The position numbers and the translations under genes are program-made. Below, in pieces: positions 1 through 6,563 of a stretch of 7,129 bases of DNA; the first letter of the stretch is position 1, and every line of letters starts with the position of its first letter. A model generated the notes under the pieces. It had not been told where the DNA came from. It did not search any database and saw only the letters and a list, made by a program, of their open reading frames with translations. The DNA is from Clostridiales bacterium (GTDB taxonomy: Bacteria; Bacillota; Clostridia; Oscillospirales; Ruminococcaceae), in assembly GCA_012800685.1 (NCBI GenBank), contig JAAZIT010000425.1:1-7129 (forward strand). Direction: 5' to 3'.

Positions 1-2380
1 TACTAATGAGCAATTACCTAAAACAATAAAAAAGTTAAAGGATTTAGGTCTTGAAATACCATGTCTGTCGTCAGGATGTTGCTTAAAATTTAAGGATAAG
101 TATGACGAAAACATTTTTGAAATCACAAAGTATTCTGAGCTAGCTAATCGCTTAGGCACACCATATATAAGAATACTTGCTGATCTTGAGCCTATGCCAA
201 TTGACGATGTAGACGATAAATATATTATTGAAACCTTAAAGGCACTCGTTGGTATTGCAGAAAAAAATAATGTAACACTACTTGTTGAAACTAATGGTGT
301 ATATTCTGATACGAGCCGTTTGAAAAAAGTTCTCGACGCAGTTGGAAGTGATAACATTGCGGCTTTATGGGATATGCATCATCCTTATAGATTCTCTAAT
401 GAAGCACCTGAAAAAACCATTGAAAATCTTGGCTCTTATATTAAGCACATTCACGTTAAGGACAGCGTTATTGTTAATAATGAGGTTAAGTATAAGCTAA
501 TGGGTGAGGGTGATTTGCCAATTGCTGAAATGCTTACTGAACTAATTGAATTTGGTTATGACGGTTATGTTTCTCTTGAATGGGTAAAAAGGTGGGCAAG
601 TGATTTAAGTGATGCAGGAATAGTTTTCCCTCAATTTGCAAATTACATGGAAGAATATAAGGATACAAGCTCTTTTTTGCAAGATAACAATGCAAAAACT
701 GGAAAGTACGTTTGGAAAAAAGAAAAGCTTATAAACCACACTTTTCCTCAGGTTCTTGATGAAATGTGTAAGCATTTTCCAGATCAAATTGCATTTAAAT
801 ATACGGAGTTTGACTATGAGAGAACTTATTCAGAGTTTAGAGATGATGTTGATGAGTTTGCCCGTGCATTAATAGCTATGGGAGTAAAAAAGGGCGACCA
901 CGTATCTATTTGGGCGACCAATGTTCCACAGTGGTATTTAACTTTTTGGGCTGTAACAAAGATTGGTGCAATTTTGGTTACGGTAAACACAGCTTATAAA
1001 ATTCACGAGGCGGAATATCTACTTCGTCAATCTGATACTCATACACTTGTAATGATCGACGGCTGTAAAGACTCGAACTATCTTGAGATAATAAAAGAGC
1101 TTTGTCCTGAGCTTAGCACTTCTAAGGCTGGTGAGCTAAAATCTAAGAAACTACCGTTTCTAAAGAACGTTATATCATGTCAAAGTCAACTCGATGGGTG
1201 TTTTCATTGGGACGACATAAAAGACTTGGCAAAAACAGTTAAACAAGAAAAAGTTCTTAGAAGAGCAAATTCTATTAAAAAAGACGATGTTTGTAATATG
1301 CAATATACCTCTGGAACAACTGGTTTCCCAAAGGGTGTTATGCTAACCCATAGTAATGTTGTTAATAATGGTAAAGCAATCGGTGACTGTATGGATTTAT
1401 CAAATGCAGATAGAATGATGATTCAAGTTCCTATGTTCCACTGCTTTGGAATGGTTCTTTCAATGACATCAGCCATGACTCATGGAACTTCAATTTATCC
1501 TATTACAGCATTTTCACCAACAAAATCATTAGCTTGTATTTCAAGTGAAAAAATCACTGCGTTTCAAGGTGTTCCAACAATGTTTATTGCGATGCTTGAG
1601 CATCCTAATTTCCCAACAACTGATTTTTCACATATAAGAACTGGTATTATGGCAGGAAGTCCATGTCCAGTAAAGGTAATGCAGGATGTTGTTGATAAAA
1701 TGAACATGAGTGAAATTTGTATAACCTACGGACAGACTGAAGCCTCTCCAGGCTGTACTATGTCAAAGACTACGGACTCGATTGAGGCAAGAGTTAGTAC
1801 TGTTGGCGGGGCAATGTTTGGGGTTGAGTGCAAGATTGTTGATCCAGAAACTAATAGAGAGCTTTCTATTGAAGAAGATGGGGAACTAGTGGCTAGAGGC
1901 TATAATATAATGAAGGGCTATTACAAAATGTCAGAGGCAACCTCTGCTGCAATTGATGCAGATGGTTGGTTACACACTGGTGACCTTGCGAGAAAGACTG
2001 CTGAGGGTAACTACAAAATTACTGGACGAATTAAGGATATGATTATCCGTGGTGGTGAAAATATTTATCCTAAGGAGATTGAGGAATTTATTTACACTCA
2101 TCCTAAGGTAAAGGATGTTCAAGTGATTGGTGTTCCAGATGAGCAGTACGGCGAGGAAATTATGGCTTGTGTTGTAGTAAAAGAGGGGGAGACACTTACT
2201 CAGGAAGAGCTAAGACAGTTTATTATTGAGCGTCTTTCAAAGCACAAAGTTCCTAAGTATTATGATTTTGTTAATGGCTTTCCAATGAATGGAGCAGGAA
2301 AAATTCTAAAATACAAAATGCGTGAGGACGCTGTAGACAAACTAGGTCTTCATAAAGCTAGTAAAATTGTAACAGCTTAA
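1..2380 (+). CDS. TIM-barrel isomerase/epimerase-like domain fused to ACSF2-type acyl-CoA synthetase (5' partial)
   Basis: The frame is open from base 2, giving 792 visible residues; the true start lies before the window, so Met at 194 is internal. Numbering from that Met, the first domain (64 upstream residues to about 150) is a xylose-isomerase-like TIM barrel lacking its first strands. It keeps likely metal ligands Glu32 (VETNG), Asp60 with His63 (WDMHHP), His87 (HIHVKD) and Glu129 (SLEW). After a charged linker (about 151-180) comes a complete adenylate-forming domain. Its motifs are the phosphate loop YTSGTTGFPK (371-380), YGQTEASP (512-519), GWLHTGDLA (591-599), the hinge GRIKDMIIRGGENIYP (611-626) and catalytic Lys703 in NGAGKILK. 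Spacing and wording resemble the ACSF2/FadD branch, which converts a carboxylic acid, ATP and CoA to acyl-CoA, AMP and pyrophosphate in the cytosol. No Shine-Dalgarno site precedes any Met near the junction, so I read one fused protein. The acid substrate and the isomerase substrate are unknown. A terminator follows. Confidence 0.9.
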   Translation, partial: TNEQLPKTIKKLKDLGLEIPCLSSGCCLKFKDKYDENIFEITKYSELANRLGTPYIRILADLEPMPIDDVDDKYIIETLKALVGIAEKNNVTLLVETNGVYSDTSRLKKVLDAVGSDNIAALWDMHHPYRFSNEAPEKTIENLGSYIKHIHVKDSVIVNNEVKYKLMGEGDLPIAEMLTELIEFGYDGYVSLEWVKRWASDLSDAGIVFPQFANYMEEYKDTSSFLQDNNAKTGKYVWKKEKLINHTFPQVLDEMCKHFPDQIAFKYTEFDYERTYSEFRDDVDEFARALIAMGVKKGDHVSIWATNVPQWYLTFWAVTKIGAILVTVNTAYKIHEAEYLLRQSDTHTLVMIDGCKDSNYLEIIKELCPELSTSKAGELKSKKLPFLKNVISCQSQLDGCFHWDDIKDLAKTVKQEKVLRRANSIKKDDVCNMQYTSGTTGFPKGVMLTHSNVVNNGKAIGDCMDLSNADRMMIQVPMFHCFGMVLSMTSAMTHGTSIYPITAFSPTKSLACISSEKITAFQGVPTMFIAMLEHPNFPTTDFSHIRTGIMAGSPCPVKVMQDVVDKMNMSEICITYGQTEASPGCTMSKTTDSIEARVSTVGGAMFGVECKIVDPETNRELSIEEDGELVARGYNIMKGYYKMSEATSAAIDADGWLHTGDLARKTAEGNYKITGRIKDMIIRGGENIYPKEIEEFIYTHPKVKDVQVIGVPDEQYGEEIMACVVVKEGETLTQEELRQFIIERLSKHKVPKYYDFVNGFPMNGAGKILKYKMREDAVDKLGLHKASKIVTA

Positions 2381-2387
2381 AAAAGTA

Positions 2388-2426
2388 AAAAAACTTCTCT
2401 TGTTTTACAGGAGAAGTTTTATTTTC
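2388..2426. terminator. Bidirectional intrinsic terminator between converging genes
   Basis: The arms AAACTTCTC (2391-2399) and GAGAAGTTT (2411-2419) pair perfectly. The stem extends by A2390-T2420 and by a G-T and an A-T pair towards the loop. Read rightward, it is followed by TATTTTC-type T-rich sequence and ends the acyl-CoA synthetase transcript 10 bases after the stop. Read leftward, the T-run is longer (complement of the A-rich 2379-2390), so it can also end the converging mecA-like transcript. Confidence 0.85.
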
Positions 2427-2473
2427 TATTAAATTTGGACACTAATACAATTCATTATAAGAATCTTTTTTAT

Positions 2474-3073
2474 TTAATCTAAAAATTTCTCATTTATATT
2501 TTCTATTGCATTATTTTCAATTAGACATTCCCAATGCTCAAGGGTTAGGAAAGCGGGGATTTCTCCCCCCTCCATAGAAAAGCAGTATTTTGATGCCCAT
2601 TTTTGAAATATTTTATCAAGCTTTTTATTTGTATTTAGTACAAGTCGATAGCTTTGATTATCATCATTAAATAAGAGCTTACTTTCTTTTATAAAGCATT
2701 TGTATTCTTGTGGAAGATTTAAAGCGAATTTTTGCAGATTTTCCGATGAGTTTAATTCAAGGGTGTGATAATTGTTATCGCTGGGCTTTTCAGAAATACG
2801 CACCTTTGCAATAAACTTCTCAGATTTATCTGGGAAAGAAGAAATATACAGAACACAGCCACCATCGTCAAGCTCAAAAGCCTCAATATATACTCGATTT
2901 GAGTCTAAATCGATTGATTGTTTAGTTTTAACGATAGATATAATGCTTGTTAGCAGGATTTTTGTCTCTATGTTGCTTTTATCTAACATTTCAAATTTAA
3001 GTCCATACCGTAACATATCTTCATTTTCTAAAGTAATTTTTACTGTGGTTGGATTTATTACATCAATTACCAA
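2474..3073 (-). CDS. mecA: MecA-like ClpC adaptor protein
   Basis: MecA proteins deliver substrates such as ComK to the ClpC/ClpP protease and help assemble ClpC hexamers. The N-terminal part (about 1-80) reads VIDVINPTTVKITLENEDM and matches the MecA opening pattern (xIxRINxxTIKVxIxxxDL). A less conserved, Lys/Ser/Asp-rich linker follows. The C-terminal part (about 100-199) ends in FLTLEHWECLIENNAIENI, the pattern of the ClpC-binding domain. The length of 199 residues is a little under the roughly 218 of Bacillus subtilis MecA. I start at TTG (3073-3071). GAGGTG then sits six bases upstream as the ribosome binding site, and the first Met aligns exactly with the family's N-terminus. The longer reading from GTG at 3082 puts that GTG inside the Shine-Dalgarno sequence. 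No competence gene is visible nearby, so the degraded targets are unknown. The family call rests on pattern memory, without a search. Confidence 0.8.
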   Translation of the reverse strand: MVIDVINPTTVKITLENEDMLRYGLKFEMLDKSNIETKILLTSIISIVKTKQSIDLDSNRVYIEAFELDDGGCVLYISSFPDKSEKFIAKVRISEKPSDNNYHTLELNSSENLQKFALNLPQEYKCFIKESKLLFNDDNQSYRLVLNTNKKLDKIFQKWASKYCFSMEGGEIPAFLTLEHWECLIENNAIENINEKFLD

Positions 3074-3079
3074 ACTAAG

Positions 3080-3085
3080 CACCTC
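3080..3085 (-). promoter_or_regulatory. Ribosome binding site of the mecA-like gene, decides a TTG start
   Basis: On the minus strand the bases read GAGGTG, then six bases (CTTAGT), then TTG at 3073. This is near-ideal Shine-Dalgarno spacing for the TTG. The GTG at 3082-3080 is the tail of this site, and only a weak purine stretch precedes it. Confidence 0.65.
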
Positions 3086-3103
3086 AATTCTTTTGGATAA
3101 TAT

Positions 3104-3133
3104 ATAATACTCATTTGAGGGTCGTCATGTTAA
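3104..3133 (-). promoter_or_regulatory. Probable sigma-A promoter of the mecA-like gene
   Basis: On the minus strand there is a -35 candidate TTAACA (3133-3128, five of six consensus bases), an 18-base spacer, and a -10 candidate TATTAT (3109-3104, five of six). Transcription would start near 3097, about 24 bases before the TTG start. The surrounding TATATAT run allows other -10 registers. The -35 lies inside the T-rich tail of the upstream hydrolase terminator. Confidence 0.45.
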
Positions 3134-3173
3134 AAATAAAACAGACGGATTGCATTTAGCAGTCCGTCTGTTT
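3131..3173 (-). terminator. Intrinsic terminator of the SGNH hydrolase gene
   Basis: AAACAGACGGA (3139-3149) and TCCGTCTGTTT (3163-3173) pair perfectly. The stem continues through one G-T pair and TGC/GCA to a five-base loop (3154-3158), giving about 15 pairs. Read on the minus strand, the hairpin is followed by TTATTTTTA (from 3138 down), a good T-tract. It starts 40 bases after the hydrolase stop codon and insulates the mecA-like gene from it. Confidence 0.88.
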
Positions 3174-3212
3174 ATTGTAACCATTATTTATAGTTTTTTC
3201 ACTGGTAATTTT

Positions 3213-4190
3213 TTATTGGTTTTTCTTTCTAATTTTAACCACAACACTTATTAAAACTGTCACAACAATTAGTCCTGAAAAACAAGCTAAAGCGATAATA
3301 TAAAATTTAAGCTGTGATTTTGGTTTATTAGTTTCAACTGTTGTTTTCTGAATTTCAATTGTATCTGAAAATTCACATTCGAGAATCTTTTCATCTAAAA
3401 CATCAAATATTAGTTTGTGTCCCTCGTCATTTGGGTGAGTCATATCCTTTTGAACTAATTTTTGGTCAGAGCTTGAAAAGATGGTATTCACATCTGCAAC
3501 AATACAGTTATCTTGAGAGGAAATAACTGTATTAAGGGCAGTAATTTTTTCTTGATATAAATCATCGATAGTGTCTATTCCAGTGTTCATAGGGTTGTAA
3601 AGAGTTTGAATAATAATATTAGTATCTGGATTTTTTTTGTTAATCAATTTTATTATTTCAGTTAGGTTTTCCCCAAACTTAATAATGTTTTCATCTGCGC
3701 CCTTTGATAGCTTTTCAACTTCCTCAGGCATTTCATTAACCAAAAGGTCTGTAAGGTCAACTTCCCCTGTTAATACAACTGAAAAGTCTATTTTTGACAA
3801 CATATCAATTAAAAGAGTTAAAAGGTCGTTTCCGCCAATTGAAATTGAGACAACCTCACATGCTAGTGATTTGTCGTATGTTCCTGATTCAATTTTTTCT
3901 AAAAGCTGTTCAGAGGTTTGCCCGTTAATTGCAAAATTTCTATAACCGTCCTCTGTTATTGAATATTTTTCCGCTAGCTTGCTCCCGTAATTATCTGCAC
4001 TGTAATTGTCGCCCTCAACATATCCCTCAAGCCCATATCCAGTTGCAATGGAATCTCCCAACAACAACAAGCTTTTTGGGTTATCTCTAGGAACTTCTTT
4101 GTATTCAACGTCAGAGTCGGCGAAAGCTGTAGCTGTCATTGTAAAAGCTAGTGCAGCTGTACATACTAGTGAAATTAGTTTTTTTATCAT
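3213..4190 (-). CDS. Secreted, membrane-anchored SGNH/GDSL-family hydrolase
   Basis: Numbered from ATG at 4190 (325 residues). Residues 1-24 form a signal peptide: positive start MIKK, a hydrophobic core, and a likely cleavage after TAFA (Ala24). The SGNH blocks follow in order: nucleophile Ser47 in LLGDSIATGYG, Gly90 in NGQTS, Asn121 in GGND, and the Asp249/His252 pair in DMTHPND. All catalytic positions are present, so the enzyme should be an active esterase or lipase; the family also includes deacetylases of cell-wall polymers and carbohydrates. After a short Thr/Lys/Pro-containing stretch (about 276-293), residues 296-318 form a membrane helix followed by KIRKKNQ. That predicts a catalytic domain outside the membrane with a C-terminal anchor and a short cytosolic tail. 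An ATG at 4202 also opens this frame, but GGAGGT lies between the two ATGs and points to the inner one. The gene has its own promoter and terminator. The substrate cannot be told from the sequence. Confidence 0.88.
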   Translation of the reverse strand: MIKKLISLVCTAALAFTMTATAFADSDVEYKEVPRDNPKSLLLLGDSIATGYGLEGYVEGDNYSADNYGSKLAEKYSITEDGYRNFAINGQTSEQLLEKIESGTYDKSLACEVVSISIGGNDLLTLLIDMLSKIDFSVVLTGEVDLTDLLVNEMPEEVEKLSKGADENIIKFGENLTEIIKLINKKNPDTNIIIQTLYNPMNTGIDTIDDLYQEKITALNTVISSQDNCIVADVNTIFSSSDQKLVQKDMTHPNDEGHKLIFDVLDEKILECEFSDTIEIQKTTVETNKPKSQLKFYIIALACFSGLIVVTVLISVVVKIRKKNQ

Positions 4191-4194
4191 ATTT

Positions 4195-4200
4195 ACCTCC
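4195..4200 (-). promoter_or_regulatory. Ribosome binding site of the SGNH hydrolase, decides the start
   Basis: On the minus strand GGAGGT is followed by four bases (AAAT) and then ATG at 4190. The upstream in-frame ATG at 4202 overlaps the first base of this site (ATGGAGGT) and so would be read without it. The inner start also gives a typical signal-peptide start, MIKK. Confidence 0.8.
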
Positions 4201-4222
4201 ATGATTTTGTTTGTAATACTGT

Positions 4223-4251
4223 ATTATATTATTTTTCAAATTCTTCAAATT
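4223..4251 (-). promoter_or_regulatory. Probable promoter of the SGNH hydrolase gene
   Basis: On the minus strand a perfect TATAAT lies at 4228-4223, predicting a transcript start near 4216 and a leader of about 26 bases. The -35 region is poor: at 16-18 bases upstream only ATTTGA/AATTTG-like sequence is found, and a TTGAAG (4248-4243) is too close at 14 bases. There is no TGn extension. Confidence 0.45.
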
Positions 4252-4339
4252 ATTACTTAAATCTTGTTTTTATGTAGTTTATATATATTACCACATTTTT
4301 GTTTTTTTTTCAATACAAAAAATCTTCCTTTACATTTTT

Positions 4340-4368
4340 TTGATTTTCATTTATAATTAAGGTATGAT
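4340..4368 (+). promoter_or_regulatory. Sigma-A promoter of the ABC-F gene
   Basis: TTGATT (4340-4345), a 17-base spacer and TATGAT (4363-4368) match the consensus at four and five of six positions. Transcription would begin near 4375, only about 15 bases before the ATG at 4390. The leader would hold little more than the ribosome binding site CGGAG (4377-4381, eight bases before ATG). Confidence 0.7.
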
Positions 4369-4389
4369 ATTACGGACGGAGATTAATAA

Positions 4390-6324
4390 ATGGTACTAAA
4401 TATAGAAAGCTTGAACAAGTATTACAATGGTGAGGTGCTTTTTAAAGATATAAATGCCACAATTGAAGACAATGATAGAATTGGCTTAATTGGGCGTAAT
4501 GGTTGTGGAAAATCCACCCTTTTAAAAATAATAATGGGTATGGAGGAATTTGACAAAACCATAGAGGGAAAGGGAGCTGTAAATATTTCTAATAATGTTA
4601 CAGTTGGCTTTTTACAACAAAATAGTGGTCTTGATAACTATAACACAATTGGTTGCGAAATTAAAAAACCTTTTGATGAGCTTTATGAGATTTTAGAACA
4701 GATGAAAGACCTTGAACAAAGAATATCCTTTGCTAAGGATGATGTGCTTGCTGATTTAACTGATGAATATGCAAAGCTTGCTAGTTATTATGAAGCAAAA
4801 GACGGATATATAATTGATGTTAAAATTAACACTATTCTTAATGGAATGGGATTTGCGGATAAGGGTAGGGATAGAGTTATTCATTCCCTTAGTGGCGGTG
4901 AAAAAACTCGTCTAGCTATGGCTAAGCTTTTGCTTGAAGAGCCAAACCTGCTTATATTAGACGAGCCAACAAACCATTTGGATTTTCAAACACTTATGTG
5001 GCTTGAGGATTATTTAAAGTCATATAAAGGTGCAATTTTAATTGTTTCTCATGATAGATATTTTTTAAATAAGCTTTGTAACAAAATATGGGAGATTAGT
5101 TCTAAGGCTCTAACTGCTTATAAGGGCGATTATTCAGCTTTTCTTTTGCAAAAAGACATGAATGTTCAGCGTCATATTAAGGAATATGAGGCACAGAAAA
5201 AAGAAATTGCTAAGCTTGAGGAATATGTTGCAAAAAACAAGGTGCGAGCGTCGACCTCAAACATGGCTAAAAGCAGGCAAAATCAACTTGATAGAATGGA
5301 TATTATTGAGCGCCCTGAAACCTATGAAAAACCTCCTAAAATAAGACTAGAGTATGAAATAGTTCCGCCTAAGGAGATTTTAAATGTGTCAGATTGCCCA
5401 GTTGTAGTAGGAGAGGGTACTTCTAAAAAGACACTTGTTGAAAGCTTTGAGCTTAATGTTAGACGTGGTGATAAGGTGGCTATTGTTGGACCTAACGGAA
5501 TTGGAAAAACATCTATACTAAGGCTTATTCAGGGAATTATTCCTCATGAAAGAGGTAGGATTAACTGGACAAATAACTTAAAAATTGCATATTTTGAACA
5601 GGAAAATACAAGCCTAGACACTAGAAATACTGTTATGGAAGAGGTTCATAGACGTTTTCCTAGAATGACAGATTTAGATGTACGAAGGGTTTTGGGAAGT
5701 GTTTTACTTACTGGTGAAAATGTTTTTAAGCCAGTGGGTGTAATTAGTGGTGGTGAAAAAGCAAAGCTTTGTTTTGCAATAATGATGCTTCAGCGTGGAA
5801 ATGTTTTAATTCTTGACGAGCCTACAAATCATCTTGACTTAGCAACTAAAGAGGTTCTTGAAAATGCTTTAGCTGAATATGATGGAACAATTATTTTAGT
5901 TTCACATGATAGATATTTGCTTAATAAAATCGCAACTAGAGTTGTTGATGTTGAAATTGACGGTGTATCTAATTATAAAGGTAACTTTGATGACTATCTC
6001 GAACAGAAAAAAGCAAATAGAGATATGCAGCTGCAAAGCACTAACACCAACAACGTAAAGGAAGTTAAAAAGGAATCTGAAAATATTCAAAAGCAATATA
6101 GAACTAAAGAGCAAAGAGCTTTAGATGCTAAGAAAAAACAGGTTATTAGAGAGCTTGAAAAAGAAATTGAAGAACTTGAAAATCAGATTTCTGAAATAGA
6201 AAAAGAAATAGCCCTACCTGAAAATACATCTAATTATGAGTTTATTAGTACAAAGTGTAATGAACTAGAGGAATGTAAAAATCTTTTGGAGGAAAAAATG
6301 TTAAAGTGGGCTGAACTAGAATAA
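4390..6324 (+). CDS. ABC-F family ATPase, YdiF-like ribosome-associated protein
   Basis: The 644-residue protein has two ATP-binding cassettes and no membrane segments, which defines ABC-F. These cytosolic ATPases bind the ribosomal E site and adjust translation; some relieve antibiotic or nascent-peptide stalling. Cassette 1 has Walker A GRNGCGKST (35-43), signature LSGGE (167-171), Walker B LLILDEPTNHLD (187-198, catalytic Glu192) and His221 in VSHDR. The arm between the cassettes (about 245-330) is charged and helical and contains RASTSNMAKSRQNQLDRM, as in YdiF/Uup/YheS-like members; this region contacts the P-site tRNA in the family. Cassette 2 has GPNGIGKTS (367-375), ISGGE (452-456), VLILDEPTNHLD (472-483, Glu477) and His506. 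Residues about 570-644 form a Lys/Glu-rich coiled coil, also typical of YdiF/Uup. Length fits YdiF (about 640). All ATPase residues are intact. A housekeeping translation factor is more likely than a resistance determinant, but sequence alone cannot exclude the latter. It is transcribed alone, divergent from the hydrolase gene. Confidence 0.92.
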   Translation: MVLNIESLNKYYNGEVLFKDINATIEDNDRIGLIGRNGCGKSTLLKIIMGMEEFDKTIEGKGAVNISNNVTVGFLQQNSGLDNYNTIGCEIKKPFDELYEILEQMKDLEQRISFAKDDVLADLTDEYAKLASYYEAKDGYIIDVKINTILNGMGFADKGRDRVIHSLSGGEKTRLAMAKLLLEEPNLLILDEPTNHLDFQTLMWLEDYLKSYKGAILIVSHDRYFLNKLCNKIWEISSKALTAYKGDYSAFLLQKDMNVQRHIKEYEAQKKEIAKLEEYVAKNKVRASTSNMAKSRQNQLDRMDIIERPETYEKPPKIRLEYEIVPPKEILNVSDCPVVVGEGTSKKTLVESFELNVRRGDKVAIVGPNGIGKTSILRLIQGIIPHERGRINWTNNLKIAYFEQENTSLDTRNTVMEEVHRRFPRMTDLDVRRVLGSVLLTGENVFKPVGVISGGEKAKLCFAIMMLQRGNVLILDEPTNHLDLATKEVLENALAEYDGTIILVSHDRYLLNKIATRVVDVEIDGVSNYKGNFDDYLEQKKANRDMQLQSTNTNNVKEVKKESENIQKQYRTKEQRALDAKKKQVIRELEKEIEELENQISEIEKEIALPENTSNYEFISTKCNELEECKNLLEEKMLKWAELE

Positions 6325-6480
6325 ATTACTTTTCGAAACCTTAAAATTTTATTAAGATACTAAAGCAGTTATTTTTAAGTTTTATAATTTTAATTTCTAT
6401 TTTTTAGTCATATTTAAGATAAAACCAACAGATTACTGGTAAAAAATTTAAAAAGTATGTGCGTTTTTTACTAAGAGTTA
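6325..6480. other. AT-rich spacer without a recognisable terminator
   Basis: This stretch after the ABC-F stop has no GC-containing hairpin with a T-tract. The best pairings are CTTAA/TTAAG (6340-6344 with 6352-6356) and an A/T stem TGGTAAAAAA/TTTTTTACTA (6437-6446 with 6464-6473, one G-T pair, 17-base loop). Both are weak. How the ABC-F transcript ends is not visible, so read-through into the AraC-family gene is possible. I see no small gene here. Confidence 0.5.
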
Positions 6481-6509
6481 TTGACTTTGTCATATTGGTG
6501 TGGTATTAT
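6481..6509 (+). promoter_or_regulatory. Sigma-A promoter with extended -10, upstream of the AraC-family gene
   Basis: TTGACT (6481-6486) and TATTAT (6504-6509) are separated by exactly 17 bases, each hexamer matching five of six consensus positions. TGG directly before the -10 gives a TGn extension. The start would lie near 6516, leaving a leader of about 48 bases. This is the best-formed promoter in the window. Confidence 0.8.
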
Positions 6510-6525
6510 TAATGTGACAATATGA
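6490..6525. repeat. Inverted repeat around the -10 element, candidate operator
   Basis: TCATATTG (6490-6497) and CAATATGA (6518-6525) are perfect 8-base inverted copies, 28 bases centre to centre. The left arm lies in the promoter spacer and the right arm covers the predicted transcript start. A short palindrome, TGAC-TTT-GTCA (6482-6492), also overlaps the -35 element. The placement suits a repressor-type operator, possibly for the AraC-family product itself; that role is inference. Confidence 0.5.
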
Positions 6526-6563
6526 AACGATATTCTGTATATCCGTGATAGGAGTGATTATAA

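Noticed and set aside
194..2380. Met at 194 as the start of the fused enzyme
   Set aside because: The frame is open back to base 2. The 64 upstream codons encode recognisable TIM-barrel sequence (GLEIPCLSSG, ELANRLGTPYIRIL), so the gene is truncated by the window edge.
3637..3945. Open frame on the + strand inside the hydrolase gene (likewise 3341-3526, 4006-4260, 2772-3107)
   Set aside because: These frames overlap well-supported minus-strand genes, have no family motifs and no convincing ribosome binding site, and read as antisense shadows.
4191..4389. Riboswitch or attenuator in the divergent region
   Set aside because: Predicted leaders on both sides are under 30 bases and no stable paired structure is visible.
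5902..6114. Minus-strand open frames 5902-6114, 6606-6824 and 605-787
   Set aside because: They lie antisense to strongly supported coding sequence; their hydrophobic, Phe/Ile-rich products are what the complement of AT-rich codons gives.
4390..6324. Antibiotic-resistance ABC-F gene or membrane ABC transporter
   Set aside because: There are no membrane segments or permease neighbour, which excludes a transporter. The C-terminal coiled coil, arm sequence and minimal leader fit a YdiF-like housekeeping member better than a resistance gene.
6437..6473. A/T stem TGGTAAAAAA/TTTTTTACTA as a terminator
   Set aside because: It has almost no G-C pairs, a 17-base loop and no T-tract after the stem, so it would be too unstable to end transcription.
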